Part shown: piece by piece, positions 9,570 to 18,640 of the stretch
How the letters are laid out: the number at the start of each line of letters is the position of its first letter
Position numbering within the stretch: position 1 is the stretch's first letter
Assembly: GCF_004791025.1 (NCBI RefSeq)
Contig: NZ_SRUO01000003.1
Coordinates: forward strand, 186,001-250,000
Length of the DNA stretch: 64,000 bases
Source of the DNA: Mesorhizobium sp. M4B.F.Ca.ET.203.01.1.1
GTDB lineage: Bacteria; Pseudomonadota; Alphaproteobacteria; Rhizobiales; Rhizobiaceae
Direction: 5' to 3'
Translations under genes and position numbers: made by a program
The notes under the pieces: generated by a model
What the model saw: the letters and a program-made list of their open reading frames with translations, nothing else
The model's database searches: none
What the model was told of the DNA's origin: nothing

Positions 9570-9656
9570 GTTTGTCAACGCTCCGAATTTCGAATGAATT
9601 GTGGACAGCACCCAGCGCCTGTCTTGAGACCGGGCGGGGAACGGGGACCTAGAGCC

Positions 9657-10310
9657 GTGAAGCGCAGCCTCAGCCGCGAAACCAGGATAGCGCTCGAACC
9701 GCGCAAGCAGCCGCGCCAGCAACGTTCGAGCAAGGTGGTCGACAGGATTCTCGACGCGGCGCTGACCTTGACACGGGAGCAAGGAACCAAGGCGCCGACG
9801 ACGCTCGCCATCGCCCAGCATGCCGGCCTGTCGGTCGGTTCGGTCTACCAGTATTTTCCAAACAAGGAGGCCATTCTTCTCGACCTCGCCCGGCGCTGGC
9901 TGTCGTCGTTTCCGGAGGTGATCGCAAGGCGCATCGAGGTCGCCCCGCCCACCAACCGCGAAGAGTTTCGCCAGGAAGTGCGCAAGCTCTTCATCGACAC
10001 CTCGAAGCTCTATCTCGACAACGCCAGCCTGATGCCGGTGATCGAGGCCATATCGGGAAATGCCGACCTGAGGCCGATCCAGAACGAATATGACGACCAG
10101 ATCGTCGCCCTCTACGCCGCATGGCTGCAGCATGTGAACCCGGCTCTTGAAGACAAGGTCGCGAGCCGCCTCGGCTTGCTGATGATGGAGGTCGGGCACG
10201 CATGCCGGCTTGTGGGGCTGAAAAGGGATCGCAAGACATACGACCTTATCGAGGACGATGTGGAAGTGATGTGGCTCGCCTTGGTGAACCCCTATCTCAA
10301 TCTTGACTGA
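9657..10310 (+). CDS. TetR/AcrR family transcriptional regulator
   Basis: A regulator of about 217 residues. After a basic N-terminal tail it shows the TetR helix-turn-helix (VVDRILDAALTLTREQGTKAPTTLAIAQHAGLSVGSVYQYFPNKEAIL). The rest is the helical ligand-binding domain. The start is uncertain: the frame is open from 9552, and GTG 9657 is preferred because GGGGAC lies just upstream; ATG 9594 has no visible ribosome site. Divergent from the amidohydrolase/transporter operon and 23 bp before an acetylpolyamine-amidohydrolase-like gene, it probably senses an amine and controls both units. Confidence 0.85.
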   Translation: MKRSLSRETRIALEPRKQPRQQRSSKVVDRILDAALTLTREQGTKAPTTLAIAQHAGLSVGSVYQYFPNKEAILLDLARRWLSSFPEVIARRIEVAPPTNREEFRQEVRKLFIDTSKLYLDNASLMPVIEAISGNADLRPIQNEYDDQIVALYAAWLQHVNPALEDKVASRLGLLMMEVGHACRLVGLKRDRKTYDLIEDDVEVMWLALVNPYLNLD

Positions 10311-10333
10311 TTTCGCACTTCGAGAGGAATTTC

Positions 10334-11365
10334 ATGAAGACTGTCTATTCGCCGCTTCACGCCGGCCATGCAGGCCAGATGGAACTGGTCACGTCGGCGA
10401 TCGTGCCGGGTTTCGAAAAGCCGTCGCGGGCGGAATTCATCAGGGCGCGCGTCGAGAGCGAGAAGTTGGGGCCGATCATCGGGCCGGTCGAGCATGATCT
10501 CGCCGCCGCCAAGCGCGTGCACAGTGCCGACTACATCGACTTCCTGCCGACCGTCTGGCCGCGATGGACGGCTGAGGGGCACAAGGGCTCGGCCATGGCG
10601 TTCACCTGGCCGACGCGCGGTTTGCGCGGCGACATGCCGCCGCAGCGCATCGACGGCCTGCTCGGCTATTATTCCTTCGACGCCGGCGCCACCTTCGTCG
10701 AAGGCACCTGGACGGCGATCAAGTCGTCCTATGAAGTGGCGCTGACGGCGGCGGAACTGGTCAAGGCCGGCGAGCCGGCCGCCTTCGCGCTCTGCCGCCC
10801 GCCCGGCCATCATGCGGGCGCCGCCTTCATGGGCGGCTATTGCTTCATCAACAACGCCGCCGTCGCCGCGCAGTGGTTCCTCGACCAGGGCGCCAGGCGC
10901 GTCTCGATCCTCGATGTCGACTACCATCACGGCAACGGGACGCAGGAGATCTTCTACGGCCGCGGCGACGTCCAGGTGATCAACCTGCACGGCGATCCGA
11001 TGACCGAATATCCGTTCTTCCTCGGCCATGCCGACGAGCACGGGATCGGCGAAGGCGAAGGCTTCAACCTCAACTACCCGATGCCGTTCGGCACCGACTG
11101 GGACGGCTGGAACGCCTCCCTGGAGGATGCCTGCGCCAAGCTTGCCGCTTACGCCCCCGATGTCGTCGTGGTGTCGCTCGGCGTCGACACGTTCGAGAAG
11201 GACCCGATCAGCCAGTTCAAGCTGAAGAGCGCCGACTATCCCAAGATCGGCCGCCGCATCGCCAGGCTCGGCCTGCCGACGCTGTTCGTCATGGAAGGCG
11301 GCTATGCTGTGGAAGAGATCGGCATCAACGCCGTCGGCGTGCTGACCAGCTTCGAGGACAGGTAG
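10334..11365 (+). CDS. Histone-deacetylase-fold acetylpolyamine amidohydrolase-like enzyme
   Basis: A 343-residue zinc hydrolase of the arginase/deacetylase fold. The active-site series is visible: RPPGHHA (about residues 156-162), DVDYHHGNGTQ (about 194-204), VSLGVDTFEKDP and the C-terminal EGGY tyrosine. Bacterial members of this length include acetylpolyamine amidohydrolases, which deacetylate N-acetylated putrescine or spermidine. The link to the TetR gene and the polyamine-type importer supports that role, but other acyl-amines are possible. Confidence 0.85.
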   Translation: MKTVYSPLHAGHAGQMELVTSAIVPGFEKPSRAEFIRARVESEKLGPIIGPVEHDLAAAKRVHSADYIDFLPTVWPRWTAEGHKGSAMAFTWPTRGLRGDMPPQRIDGLLGYYSFDAGATFVEGTWTAIKSSYEVALTAAELVKAGEPAAFALCRPPGHHAGAAFMGGYCFINNAAVAAQWFLDQGARRVSILDVDYHHGNGTQEIFYGRGDVQVINLHGDPMTEYPFFLGHADEHGIGEGEGFNLNYPMPFGTDWDGWNASLEDACAKLAAYAPDVVVVSLGVDTFEKDPISQFKLKSADYPKIGRRIARLGLPTLFVMEGGYAVEEIGINAVGVLTSFEDR

Positions 11366-11369
11366 GAAG

Positions 11370-11397
11370 CCAAAGGGCGCCCGCAGCCGCCCTTTGG
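11370..11397. terminator. Bidirectional hairpin terminator
   Basis: A perfect 10-bp stem (CCAAAGGGCG at 11370-11379 with CGCCCTTTGG at 11388-11397) lies between the convergent deacetylase-like and TMEM43-like genes. It has no long T-run on either side. Confidence 0.6.
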
Positions 11398-11406
11398 AAC
11401 TCTACG

Positions 11407-12600
11407 CTAGGCGGCAGCGCCGGGGCTCGGCGCCGCGGACGGCACGGCCGGTTTGCGGGAACGGCCAAGCATGTACACCGCCACCGCAGCAATGACGCCC
11501 GCGGCCAGGATGGCGGCCGCCAGCACCGGCCGATACCAGAACCAGGCGATGGCGATCGTCGTCGTCCCGACCAGGATCGCCAGGACGAAGGCGATGATGC
11601 CGGTGCCCAAACGAGCCAGGCTGCCGAGGAAGGGTATGACGTCGAAGATCACCCCGATCGGGCCGAGCAGCAGCGCAAAGCCTATCGTCAGCAGGATCAG
11701 GCCGCCGGCGCGCAGCAGCCAGGTTATCAGCGTGTTCGCGCTGACCGCCTCGGCGAACATCCTGTCGGCCGGCACGTCGTCCGTATCCACCATCAGCAAC
11801 GCATCGCCGGCCGCCGTCTGGTAGGGCTCGAACCGGTCGCCGCCCTGGCGCGCGACGATGCTGACGGTGCCGAGCGGCGCCAGCTCGTAGTCGATGCGAT
11901 AGTCGCCCAGCGCCGGCGACGTCGTATCGGCGCCGAGATAGATCCTGCCGTCGACGATGTTGATCGGCTTTGCACCGGTATAGGCAGCCTCGATCGCAGC
12001 CGACTGGCTGGACGAGAGCGAAAATTCCTTGTCGCCCCCGATGCGGTCGAGCACCGGCCTGTCGAGCGTGAAGGCGCCGAGTTTGCCCTCCGCAATCTGG
12101 AAGCTCCTGCTGTGGATCGCCATCGGCGGATTCTGGTGGCCATCGGGCTTCTTGAAGTCGGATGAGTCGATCTGGCTGTCGTCCCACACCTTCGAATAGC
12201 TGTAGGTCGTCACCGTCTCCTCGCCGCCGCCCAGCTTCTTCGTCGTCTCCGACTTGGAGTCTTCCTTCCACTGGTACATCTCGACGCTGCGCGACAGGCG
12301 CAGCCCCTCGGCCTGAATGCCGAAATCCGGATCGGCAAGACCGTTATCGGCCGTCACCGGTCCAGTCACATGCACCAGCCTGCCGTCATTGCCGGCGTCG
12401 ACGCTGTCGACGCCGACCGAGACGACGGCGCCGGCGCCTTCCGCCAGCGAGCGCGCCGTCTGCACCGCGCGGCCTTCGTTCCAGAACAGACCGATCACCA
12501 TCAGCACGATCAGGATCAGGCCGAAGACCACCCCGCCGACCGCGCGCTTGATCCGTCCGAACCACGAGACGGACGTCACTTCCTGGAATGAATCGCTCAT
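11407..12600 (-). CDS. TMEM43 family membrane protein
   Basis: A 397-residue protein matching the TMEM43/LUMA family. It has an N-terminal transmembrane segment at about residues 21-42 (VGGVVFGLILIVLMVIGLFWNEG), a large extramembrane domain containing RSVEMYQWKE and FKKPDGHQNPPM, and three to four C-terminal hydrophobic helices. Bacterial members have no established function. It is convergent with the deacetylase-like gene and divergent from visN, and nothing ties it to either. Confidence 0.85.
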   Translation of the reverse strand: MSDSFQEVTSVSWFGRIKRAVGGVVFGLILIVLMVIGLFWNEGRAVQTARSLAEGAGAVVSVGVDSVDAGNDGRLVHVTGPVTADNGLADPDFGIQAEGLRLSRSVEMYQWKEDSKSETTKKLGGGEETVTTYSYSKVWDDSQIDSSDFKKPDGHQNPPMAIHSRSFQIAEGKLGAFTLDRPVLDRIGGDKEFSLSSSQSAAIEAAYTGAKPINIVDGRIYLGADTTSPALGDYRIDYELAPLGTVSIVARQGGDRFEPYQTAAGDALLMVDTDDVPADRMFAEAVSANTLITWLLRAGGLILLTIGFALLLGPIGVIFDVIPFLGSLARLGTGIIAFVLAILVGTTTIAIAWFWYRPVLAAAILAAGVIAAVAVYMLGRSRKPAVPSAAPSPGAAA

Positions 12601-13028
12601 CGTTTCCCCCGCAAGACCACCGGCAACGGACGCCCATCCATTGCCGCCATACGAATCCTAGCCGAATCGGCCGCGCCCCGATATGGCGGCCCGGCACCGC
12701 CCTCGCTTTTCCATCGAAGAGACCTGTTGAAAGCAGCGCGAAACGGCCCCTGAGTCGCGATCCGAGTCCACCGGATTCGATTTTGTCAAATCGCGTTTGA
12801 TGTCGGATTCATCTACGGGTAGATTAGACCCGAATCAGCCGGTCCTCGGGGGGCGCGGCGACCACCCAAAGTCTCAAGTTCCGGCACTCGGCCGGCACCA
12901 GACGCGGACGGCTTCGCGTTCCCTGTAGGGATTCCGACCTGGTTGGGCGCTGACCGCGCCTTGAGTGTGTCTTCGTGACAGTGACGCGTATTTCGGGTTC
13001 GGCCGCTGGCGACACCAGCACCGGGCAC
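12601..13028. other. Upstream region of visN
   Basis: About 430 bp with no recognised gene. The visible elements are the candidate promoter at 12797-12825 and a small inverted repeat around its -10 box (CGGGT and ACCCG). No flagellar-type CGCGCAAG site was found, consistent with visN lying at the top of the hierarchy. Confidence 0.5.
12797..12825 (+). promoter_or_regulatory. Candidate promoter of visN-visR
   Basis: TTGATG (12797-12802) and TAGATT (12820-12825) are separated by 17 bp. A start near 12833 would give a leader of roughly 200 nt before visN. Assigned by consensus similarity only. Confidence 0.35.
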
Positions 13029-13760
13029 ATGGATCGATTCCGGCCAAAGCATAAGATGAGCAGTCCCGCCGCGCTTCTCCAATCCGAACCATCGCGCCTG
13101 GCGTCTCGCGGCGACCTCACCAGCTTTTTCATGCAGCTTGCCGCCGAGATCGGCGCCGACAGCTACATGCTTGTCGCCATCATCCACGACCAGGATCGCA
13201 GCGATGCCCGCATCGTGTCCTCCAACTGGATATTCGACGCCATCGAACTCATCGGCAAACGGCTGATAGCCGGCCTCGCCCAGGGACCGCTGACCGCGTC
13301 GCCCGGCAACCGCCCGAGGCCGCTGGTGGCCGCCCAGGCGCCCGATGCCGGCGCGCTGCTGAGCGGCGAGGAGGCCCGCCTGCTCGATGTGCTCGGCCAT
13401 GCCGAAATCTACTCGCTGCGGCTGAATGTCGGCCGCCAGCGCCTGTTCGTGCTGTTCTCGGCCGCCCAGGCCGGCAAGATCGACCAGCCGGGGCTGATGA
13501 AGGCCCAGCTGAAGTGTTGCTACGCGCTGTCCAACATCCCGCAGCTGATCGCCGCCGCTGCCATGCAGGACCCGCTGTCCGACCGCGAGCGCGAATGCCT
13601 GTTCTGGGTGTCGGAGGGCAAGACCACCGACGAGGTCACGCTGATCCTCGGCGTCTCGTCGAACACCGTCAACAGCTACATCACCCACGCGATCCAGAAA
13701 TTCGCGGCCAGCAACCGCGCGATGGCCATCGCGACGGCGATCAGGAGCGGCATCATTTGA
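13029..13760 (+). CDS. visN: LuxR-type motility master regulator VisN
   Basis: About 243 residues: an N-terminal ligand-binding-like domain and a C-terminal LuxR/FixJ helix-turn-helix (LSDRERECLFWVSEGKTTDEVTLILGVSSNTVNSYITHAIQKF). In S. meliloti, VisN and VisR form a heteromer that sits at the top of the flagellar cascade and activates rem. The start is uncertain: GTG 12975, ATG 13029 and ATG 13056 are all in frame without a clear ribosome site, and 13029 gives the usual length. It is directly followed by visR. Confidence 0.88.
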   Translation: MDRFRPKHKMSSPAALLQSEPSRLASRGDLTSFFMQLAAEIGADSYMLVAIIHDQDRSDARIVSSNWIFDAIELIGKRLIAGLAQGPLTASPGNRPRPLVAAQAPDAGALLSGEEARLLDVLGHAEIYSLRLNVGRQRLFVLFSAAQAGKIDQPGLMKAQLKCCYALSNIPQLIAAAAMQDPLSDRERECLFWVSEGKTTDEVTLILGVSSNTVNSYITHAIQKFAASNRAMAIATAIRSGII

Positions 13761-14527
13761 AACAGGCACATGTCAAGGAGGCAGCCGAGGCCCTCTTCAA
13801 CGAGCAGCGCAGCCCCTTCGGCGCCTTCTCGCTCGGCTCCGAAACGCACCACGCCGTCACCATTCCGGACGCCGTGCGCCGCTGCCGCTGGATCGCCGTC
13901 GACATCAATGCCGGGGCTTTCGGCCTGTTCTTCGTCAGCCCTTCGCTGGAACGGGCCCGCCTCGTGCCAAGCTTCGATTCGGACTACCCCGGCACCTCCG
14001 TGGCCACCAAATTCATCTCCGGCGCCAATGGCGAGGAAATGGTGCGCCACACCCGCATCTCCACGGCGCCGCGCTGGTGGGCGGACGACGGCATCGCCAG
14101 CTCCCAGCAGGCCTTCCAGGACCTTGCCTGGGCCGAAAGAACCGCGCCGCTCGCGCCCGGCACCAACGGCATCGCCTTTCCCGTCCATGCCGACCGCGGC
14201 CAATGCGGCCTGGTCATTTTCCTCGGATCGGAAATCGCCTTGCCGCAGGACGTGCTCTACGAGATCCACGCCCGCTGCTTCTCGCTCTTTGCCGCGGTTG
14301 CCCGCATCCGTCCGACCGACACCAGCCGGATGCGCTCGATCTCCAAGCGCGAGCTCGAATGCCTGAAGCTGACCGCCAACGGCAACACCAGCGAGGAGAT
14401 CGCCAAGCTGCTGAAATTGTCGGTGCACACCGCCAACCAGTACCTGACCCAGTCGACGCAGAAGCTCAACGCCGTCAACCGCAACCAGGCGGTGGCCAAG
14501 GCGCTTCGGCTCGGCCTCATCGAATAG
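13757..14527 (+). CDS. visR: LuxR-type motility master regulator VisR
   Basis: A 256-residue partner of VisN with the same layout, ending in a LuxR-type helix-turn-helix (ISKRELECLKLTANGNTSEEIAKLLKLSVHTANQYL). The most likely start is TTG 13757, which overlaps the visN stop as TTGA and implies coupled translation in a fixed ratio. No in-frame ATG exists near the homologous N-terminus. Confidence 0.87.
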   Translation: MKQAHVKEAAEALFNEQRSPFGAFSLGSETHHAVTIPDAVRRCRWIAVDINAGAFGLFFVSPSLERARLVPSFDSDYPGTSVATKFISGANGEEMVRHTRISTAPRWWADDGIASSQQAFQDLAWAERTAPLAPGTNGIAFPVHADRGQCGLVIFLGSEIALPQDVLYEIHARCFSLFAAVARIRPTDTSRMRSISKRELECLKLTANGNTSEEIAKLLKLSVHTANQYLTQSTQKLNAVNRNQAVAKALRLGLIE

Positions 14528-14648
14528 ATCGACCCGCGAACTCTCTACACTCGGACCGGGCCAAAAGCGCGCGCCGGTTCGAGGCAACGGCATGCCAGGC
14601 GCGGTGGTCGATCGACCGCCGCGCCTTGCTTTCATCAAAGGCGGATTT

Positions 14649-15083
14649 TCAGTAGGCGAGCGGCTCGGTCCTGCGGATGCGGGCCTGCTCGATCACCGCT
14701 TCCAGCAAAGCGGTGTTGTGCTCCGGATTCTCGCCCGGCTTTTCGAACGAGACGTAGTTGACCACGACATGGTCCTTGTCTTCGCTCAGCGTCAGCTGGA
14801 AATAGACGGTGACGCCGGGCGGCCTGAGCTCGAGGTCGAGCACGATGCGCGGGCTGCCGCTCCAGTCGACATGGGCTTCGCCGCCGTGACCGAGCCTGAG
14901 CGTACCCGGCATGAAGAACAGTTCGGCCGCCGAATCCACCAGGTCCGACAGGCAAGCGAAATGCTCCAGCCGTATGAAAGCGATATAGTCGGCGACATCG
15001 ATCAGCCTGAGTTCGGCGATCACCTGCTCGATGGCGCTGGCGACGATGATTTCGCGGGATTTTGCATAAGCTTGCCGGTTCAT
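14649..15083 (-). CDS. Conserved hypothetical protein of rhizobial flagellar clusters
   Basis: A 144-residue soluble protein of unknown function, beginning MNRQAYAKSREIIVASAIEQVI and rich in beta-type segments in its second half. It is the last gene of the motA-fliM-fliN-fliG-flhB operon, and its start overlaps the flhB stop by four bases. A gene of similar size occupies the slot between visR and flhB in S. meliloti as I recall it, so a motility role is likely but undefined. Confidence 0.75.
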   Translation of the reverse strand: MNRQAYAKSREIIVASAIEQVIAELRLIDVADYIAFIRLEHFACLSDLVDSAAELFFMPGTLRLGHGGEAHVDWSGSPRIVLDLELRPPGVTVYFQLTLSEDKDHVVVNYVSFEKPGENPEHNTALLEAVIEQARIRRTEPLAY

Positions 15084-16162
15084 GAGGTCAGTCTGCGCTC
15101 AGCCTTTTTCGAGTAGACGATCCGCACCAGCTCGGCGACGGCCTGATAGAATTGCGACGGGATCACGCTATCAACCGAAACTTGCGTGTACATGGAGCGC
15201 GCAAGCGCCACGTCTTCGAAGATCGGGATGTTGTGCTCCCTGGCGATCTCGCGGATCTTCAGCGCCACCAGATCCTGACCCTTGGCCAGCACCAGGGGCG
15301 CGGAATCCTCCTCGCGGACATATTTGAGCGCAATGGAAAAGTGCGTCGGATTGGCAATGATCAGGGTGGCGCGCGGCACCGCCGTCATCATGCGGCGGCG
15401 CGCCCGGTCGCGCGCCAGCGACCGCAGCCGCGACTTGACGATCGGGTCGCCTTCCGACTGCTTCATCTCGTCCTTGACTTCCTGCTTGCTCATGCGCAGG
15501 TCGCGCCGCCAGTTGAAGCGGGACCAGACGAGGTCGACCGCCGCGATCAGCCCCATGACGAAGACGATCGCAACCAGTATGTCGACGGCGATGCTGCGGA
15601 TGACAAGGCCGAAGGCGACCGGATTGGTGATCATGCCGGCAAGCAGCCTGCGGTGATCCTCTGACAGCGTGAAGCCAAGCACGACGACGGCAAAGCCGAG
15701 CTTGCCCAGTGATTTCAGGAACTCGACGAAGCCCTGCACGCCGAACATCCGGCTCCAGCCCTTGGTGATGGAAATGCGCGACAGCTGCGGCCTGATCCGG
15801 TCGCCGACGAATTGCGGCATGTTCTGGAACACCGACGCGCCGACGCCGGCCACCACCAGCAGCACCAGCAGGCTGACGACGGCGCGGCCGATCTCGAAAA
15901 TGACGGACTGGTAGAGCGCGATGACGTCGTTTTCGGTGTCCATCGGCCAGGCTTCCGGCTTTTCCAGGAACATCGACAGGAACATGCCGAGATCGACGAT
16001 GGCGTCCTTGGCATAAAACACCGTGAACACCAGTATGGCGACGAAGGAGGTGAAGATCGCCGCTTCACGCGAATGGGGCAGCTTGCCCTGTTCGACGGTG
16101 TCGCGGATCTTCTTTTCTGTTGCTTCCTCGGTTTTGGAGTCCTTGTCGACCGCTTCAGCCAT
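15080..16162 (-). CDS. flhB: Flagellar type III export protein FlhB
   Basis: A 360-residue export-gate protein. The charged N-terminus (DKDSKTEEATEKKIRDTVEQGKLPHSREA) is typical, four transmembrane helices follow, and the cytoplasmic domain contains the self-cleavage motif NPTH in IIANPTHFSIALKY. FlhB autocleavage between Asn and Pro switches export from rod/hook to filament substrates. It lies downstream of fliG on the minus strand. Confidence 0.96.
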   Translation of the reverse strand: MAEAVDKDSKTEEATEKKIRDTVEQGKLPHSREAAIFTSFVAILVFTVFYAKDAIVDLGMFLSMFLEKPEAWPMDTENDVIALYQSVIFEIGRAVVSLLVLLVVAGVGASVFQNMPQFVGDRIRPQLSRISITKGWSRMFGVQGFVEFLKSLGKLGFAVVVLGFTLSEDHRRLLAGMITNPVAFGLVIRSIAVDILVAIVFVMGLIAAVDLVWSRFNWRRDLRMSKQEVKDEMKQSEGDPIVKSRLRSLARDRARRRMMTAVPRATLIIANPTHFSIALKYVREEDSAPLVLAKGQDLVALKIREIAREHNIPIFEDVALARSMYTQVSVDSVIPSQFYQAVAELVRIVYSKKAERRLTS

Positions 16163-16186
16163 GGCGCGTCAACCGAGCCGTCGCCA

Positions 16187-17203
16187 TCATGCCGCTTCGC
16201 TCTGTGCCGATGAGGGGAGTTCGAACGCCCCATCGCGCGACAGCCGGATCGTGGCCACCGCGATCGTCTTGCGGGCTCCCAGGATGTCGGCCAGCGCGAC
16301 GCCTTCGGATCCCTGGCCGAGCTCGGATTCGATCATGCGTCGCGACCTTGCGCCGATCGCCGACAGCACCGATTCGGTGAGCGCCGGCGGCGCGCCGCGC
16401 AGCGCCAGCGTGACCAGTTCTGTCGACAGCCCGTCGAACAGCAGCACCCGCGCCTTCTGGGTCAGCAGCGGCAAATCGTCGAAGGCGAACAGCCGCGACC
16501 TGACGCCGTCGAGATCAGGCGTGCCGGCCTCCTCCAGGTCGTGCATCACCTCTTCGAGCTGAGGCTTGTCCATTTCGTTGAGCACGCTGGCGACACGCGC
16601 CTGTCCGACCGAGATGTCCTTCGCCGCCGCCTGTGACAGCAGACTGCTGCGCAATTGGCTTTCGACGATCTTGGCCGCCGCGTCAGGGACCGCGGCCAAT
16701 GTGACCATGCGTTTGATGATCTGGCTGCGGATGGGCTTTTCCATCGTCAGCAGCACATTGGCCGCCGTCTGCGAGGAAAGTTTCGACAGCACCAAGGCCG
16801 AGGTCTGCGGATGCTCGCCGGACAGGAAGGCGCCGAGGCGGCCGGCCTCCAGCTTTTCGAGGTCGGGCCAGATCGGCGGCGGCCCCTCGGGCGCCACCTC
16901 GAACCTCTTGTCGCCCATGATGGCGCTCATTTCCTCGGGCGACAGCGATTCGTTGAGGATGGTGTCCATCCGGTCAGCGGAATCGAGCAGTCCCGCCCCC
17001 TCGGTGAATTCGGCTTCGAACTCGGCGACGATGCGCTCGAGATCGTTCTGCGGGATGGTGCGCAGCAGGCGCGCCCCTTCGATCAGTGCCTTCAGCTCCT
17101 CCTGCTTGAAAAATTTCAAGAGCCGGCTGGCCGAGGGCTTGCCCATCGCCACCAGGATGGCGGCTGCCTTCTGCGGGCGCGTCAGCGTGGTCAGCGTCGT
17201 CAT
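16187..17203 (-). CDS. fliG: Flagellar motor switch protein FliG
   Basis: A 338-residue C-ring protein. The middle domain contains GEHPQTSALVLSKL (the EHPQ motif that binds FliM). The C-terminal domain has the charged torque helix region ESVLSAIGARSRRMIESELGQ, which meets MotA. It is transcribed with fliM and fliN upstream and flhB downstream. Confidence 0.96.
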   Translation of the reverse strand: MTTLTTLTRPQKAAAILVAMGKPSASRLLKFFKQEELKALIEGARLLRTIPQNDLERIVAEFEAEFTEGAGLLDSADRMDTILNESLSPEEMSAIMGDKRFEVAPEGPPPIWPDLEKLEAGRLGAFLSGEHPQTSALVLSKLSSQTAANVLLTMEKPIRSQIIKRMVTLAAVPDAAAKIVESQLRSSLLSQAAAKDISVGQARVASVLNEMDKPQLEEVMHDLEEAGTPDLDGVRSRLFAFDDLPLLTQKARVLLFDGLSTELVTLALRGAPPALTESVLSAIGARSRRMIESELGQGSEGVALADILGARKTIAVATIRLSRDGAFELPSSAQSEAA

Positions 17204-17247
17204 GCTGTCTGTCCTTGCAGGCGATCGATGGGCGCGCCGGCCATTGC

Positions 17248-17634
17248 CTATGCGCTCTTGGTGGCGGCGATGATTTCGGTCAGCCTGATGCCGAAGCGCG
17301 ACGGATCGCTTTCAAGCACGGTGATCTCGCCGCGGGCGATCTTGCGGCCATTGACCACGACGTCGACAGGTTCGCCGATGCGCCGGTTGAGCGCCACCGT
17401 CGAGCCCTTCTGCAGCGCCATCAGGTCGGACACCGCCATCTCGGTGCTGCCGAGGATGATCTGCACGTCGACCGGAATGGCCATGATGATGCTGGAATTG
17501 GCGCCTGATGCCGCCCGCAGGGCCGCGTCCGGCCGCCGCTCCTCTTCCTTGAGGACGCCGCGCAGTTCCTCGATGGCGCGGTCGAGTTGCTCGTCCGGCT
17601 GGTCGGGGTCGGCTTCCACCTTGGTCTTTGCCAT
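17248..17634 (-). CDS. fliN: Flagellar motor switch protein FliN
   Basis: A 128-residue C-ring protein. After an acidic N-terminal tail comes the SpoA domain ([28 protein letters not shown]...[20 protein letters not shown]) that forms the base of the C-ring. Encoded between fliM and fliG. Confidence 0.95.
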   Translation of the reverse strand: MAKTKVEADPDQPDEQLDRAIEELRGVLKEEERRPDAALRAASGANSSIIMAIPVDVQIILGSTEMAVSDLMALQKGSTVALNRRIGEPVDVVVNGRKIARGEITVLESDPSRFGIRLTEIIAATKSA

Positions 17635-17667
17635 ACGTCGTCTCCAAAAAATCGGGCCAGCCCGGCG

Positions 17668-18606
17668 TCAGCCCGGCATCAGCCCGTCGATGAAATCCTG
17701 CCCGGCATCGTAGGGTTGCCGGACGCGGACGGTGTAGTTCTGGCCGAGCTTGCCGAAATCGCAGACGAACAACGTCTTGTCGCGCGCGCTGAGCCGCGCT
17801 TGCGATTGCGCCGTCTCCTCGAATTCGATGATCTGCCCGACTTCGAGGCTGGCGAGGTCGCCGAGCGTCAGCCGCGCAAGCGGCATCGTCGCTTCCAGCA
17901 TCACCGCCGAGCGCATTACTTCTTCGGAGAAGCGCGCGCGCCAGTCGGAGCCGGCCGCGTGATCGTCCTCGTGGGCGCCGGCAGCGCCGCCGCGAGTAGC
18001 CAGCAGGACGCGCTGCGGGATCATCACCGTGACAGTGCCGCTGTCGGTCGGCGTCGAGATGCCGAACACCATGCGGACCGACGCCCCGTCACGCAGCACG
18101 CGCCGCTTCGCCTCCATGCCGGACATCGCCCTCTGCACCGGCAGCCGCAATTCGAGCGAGCGTTTGCCCGATCCATTGAGCGCCTGCGCGACCAGCTGGA
18201 ACACCGTCGTCGCCACGTCGGTTTCGATCTGCGACAGCTCGCGCTCGATCGGCGAGACCGGCACGTCCGGGTCGCCGCCGAACAACGCGCAAACCATCAC
18301 CGCGATGCCCGGCGCGTCGAGCACCAGGGTCATGGCATCGGAGGAGGTCGGCGAGGCGACGATGGTCATGGCGAATGTGTCGCCGGCATCGCTGCGCGCC
18401 TCGGGAACACGGCTGACCGCGACCGCGCGCAGATCGACGGTGACCGGTGCGCCGAGTTCGCCGATAAGGCTCTTCTGCAGCAGCGGCACGGCGCGTTCGG
18501 CCATCCCCCGGCCGGCGCCGATGACATGATCGGCCTCGCCGCTGTCGCCGACGAGACGTTCGATGATCAGGGAACGGGTCTGCGACGGACTGCCCGGACT
18601 GGTCAT
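17668..18606 (-). CDS. fliM: Flagellar motor switch protein FliM
   Basis: A 312-residue switch protein ending in a SpoA domain (LGDLASLEVGQIIEF). The middle domain is only distantly similar to enteric FliM, as usual for rhizobia. FliM receives the CheY signal; in these bacteria CheY modulates motor speed rather than direction. Located between motA and fliN. Confidence 0.9.
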   Translation of the reverse strand: MTSPGSPSQTRSLIIERLVGDSGEADHVIGAGRGMAERAVPLLQKSLIGELGAPVTVDLRAVAVSRVPEARSDAGDTFAMTIVASPTSSDAMTLVLDAPGIAVMVCALFGGDPDVPVSPIERELSQIETDVATTVFQLVAQALNGSGKRSLELRLPVQRAMSGMEAKRRVLRDGASVRMVFGISTPTDSGTVTVMIPQRVLLATRGGAAGAHEDDHAAGSDWRARFSEEVMRSAVMLEATMPLARLTLGDLASLEVGQIIEFEETAQSQARLSARDKTLFVCDFGKLGQNYTVRVRQPYDAGQDFIDGLMPG

Positions 18607-18640
18607 GATGGCGAGCGGCCTTGTCTGTCTTCACGCATGC

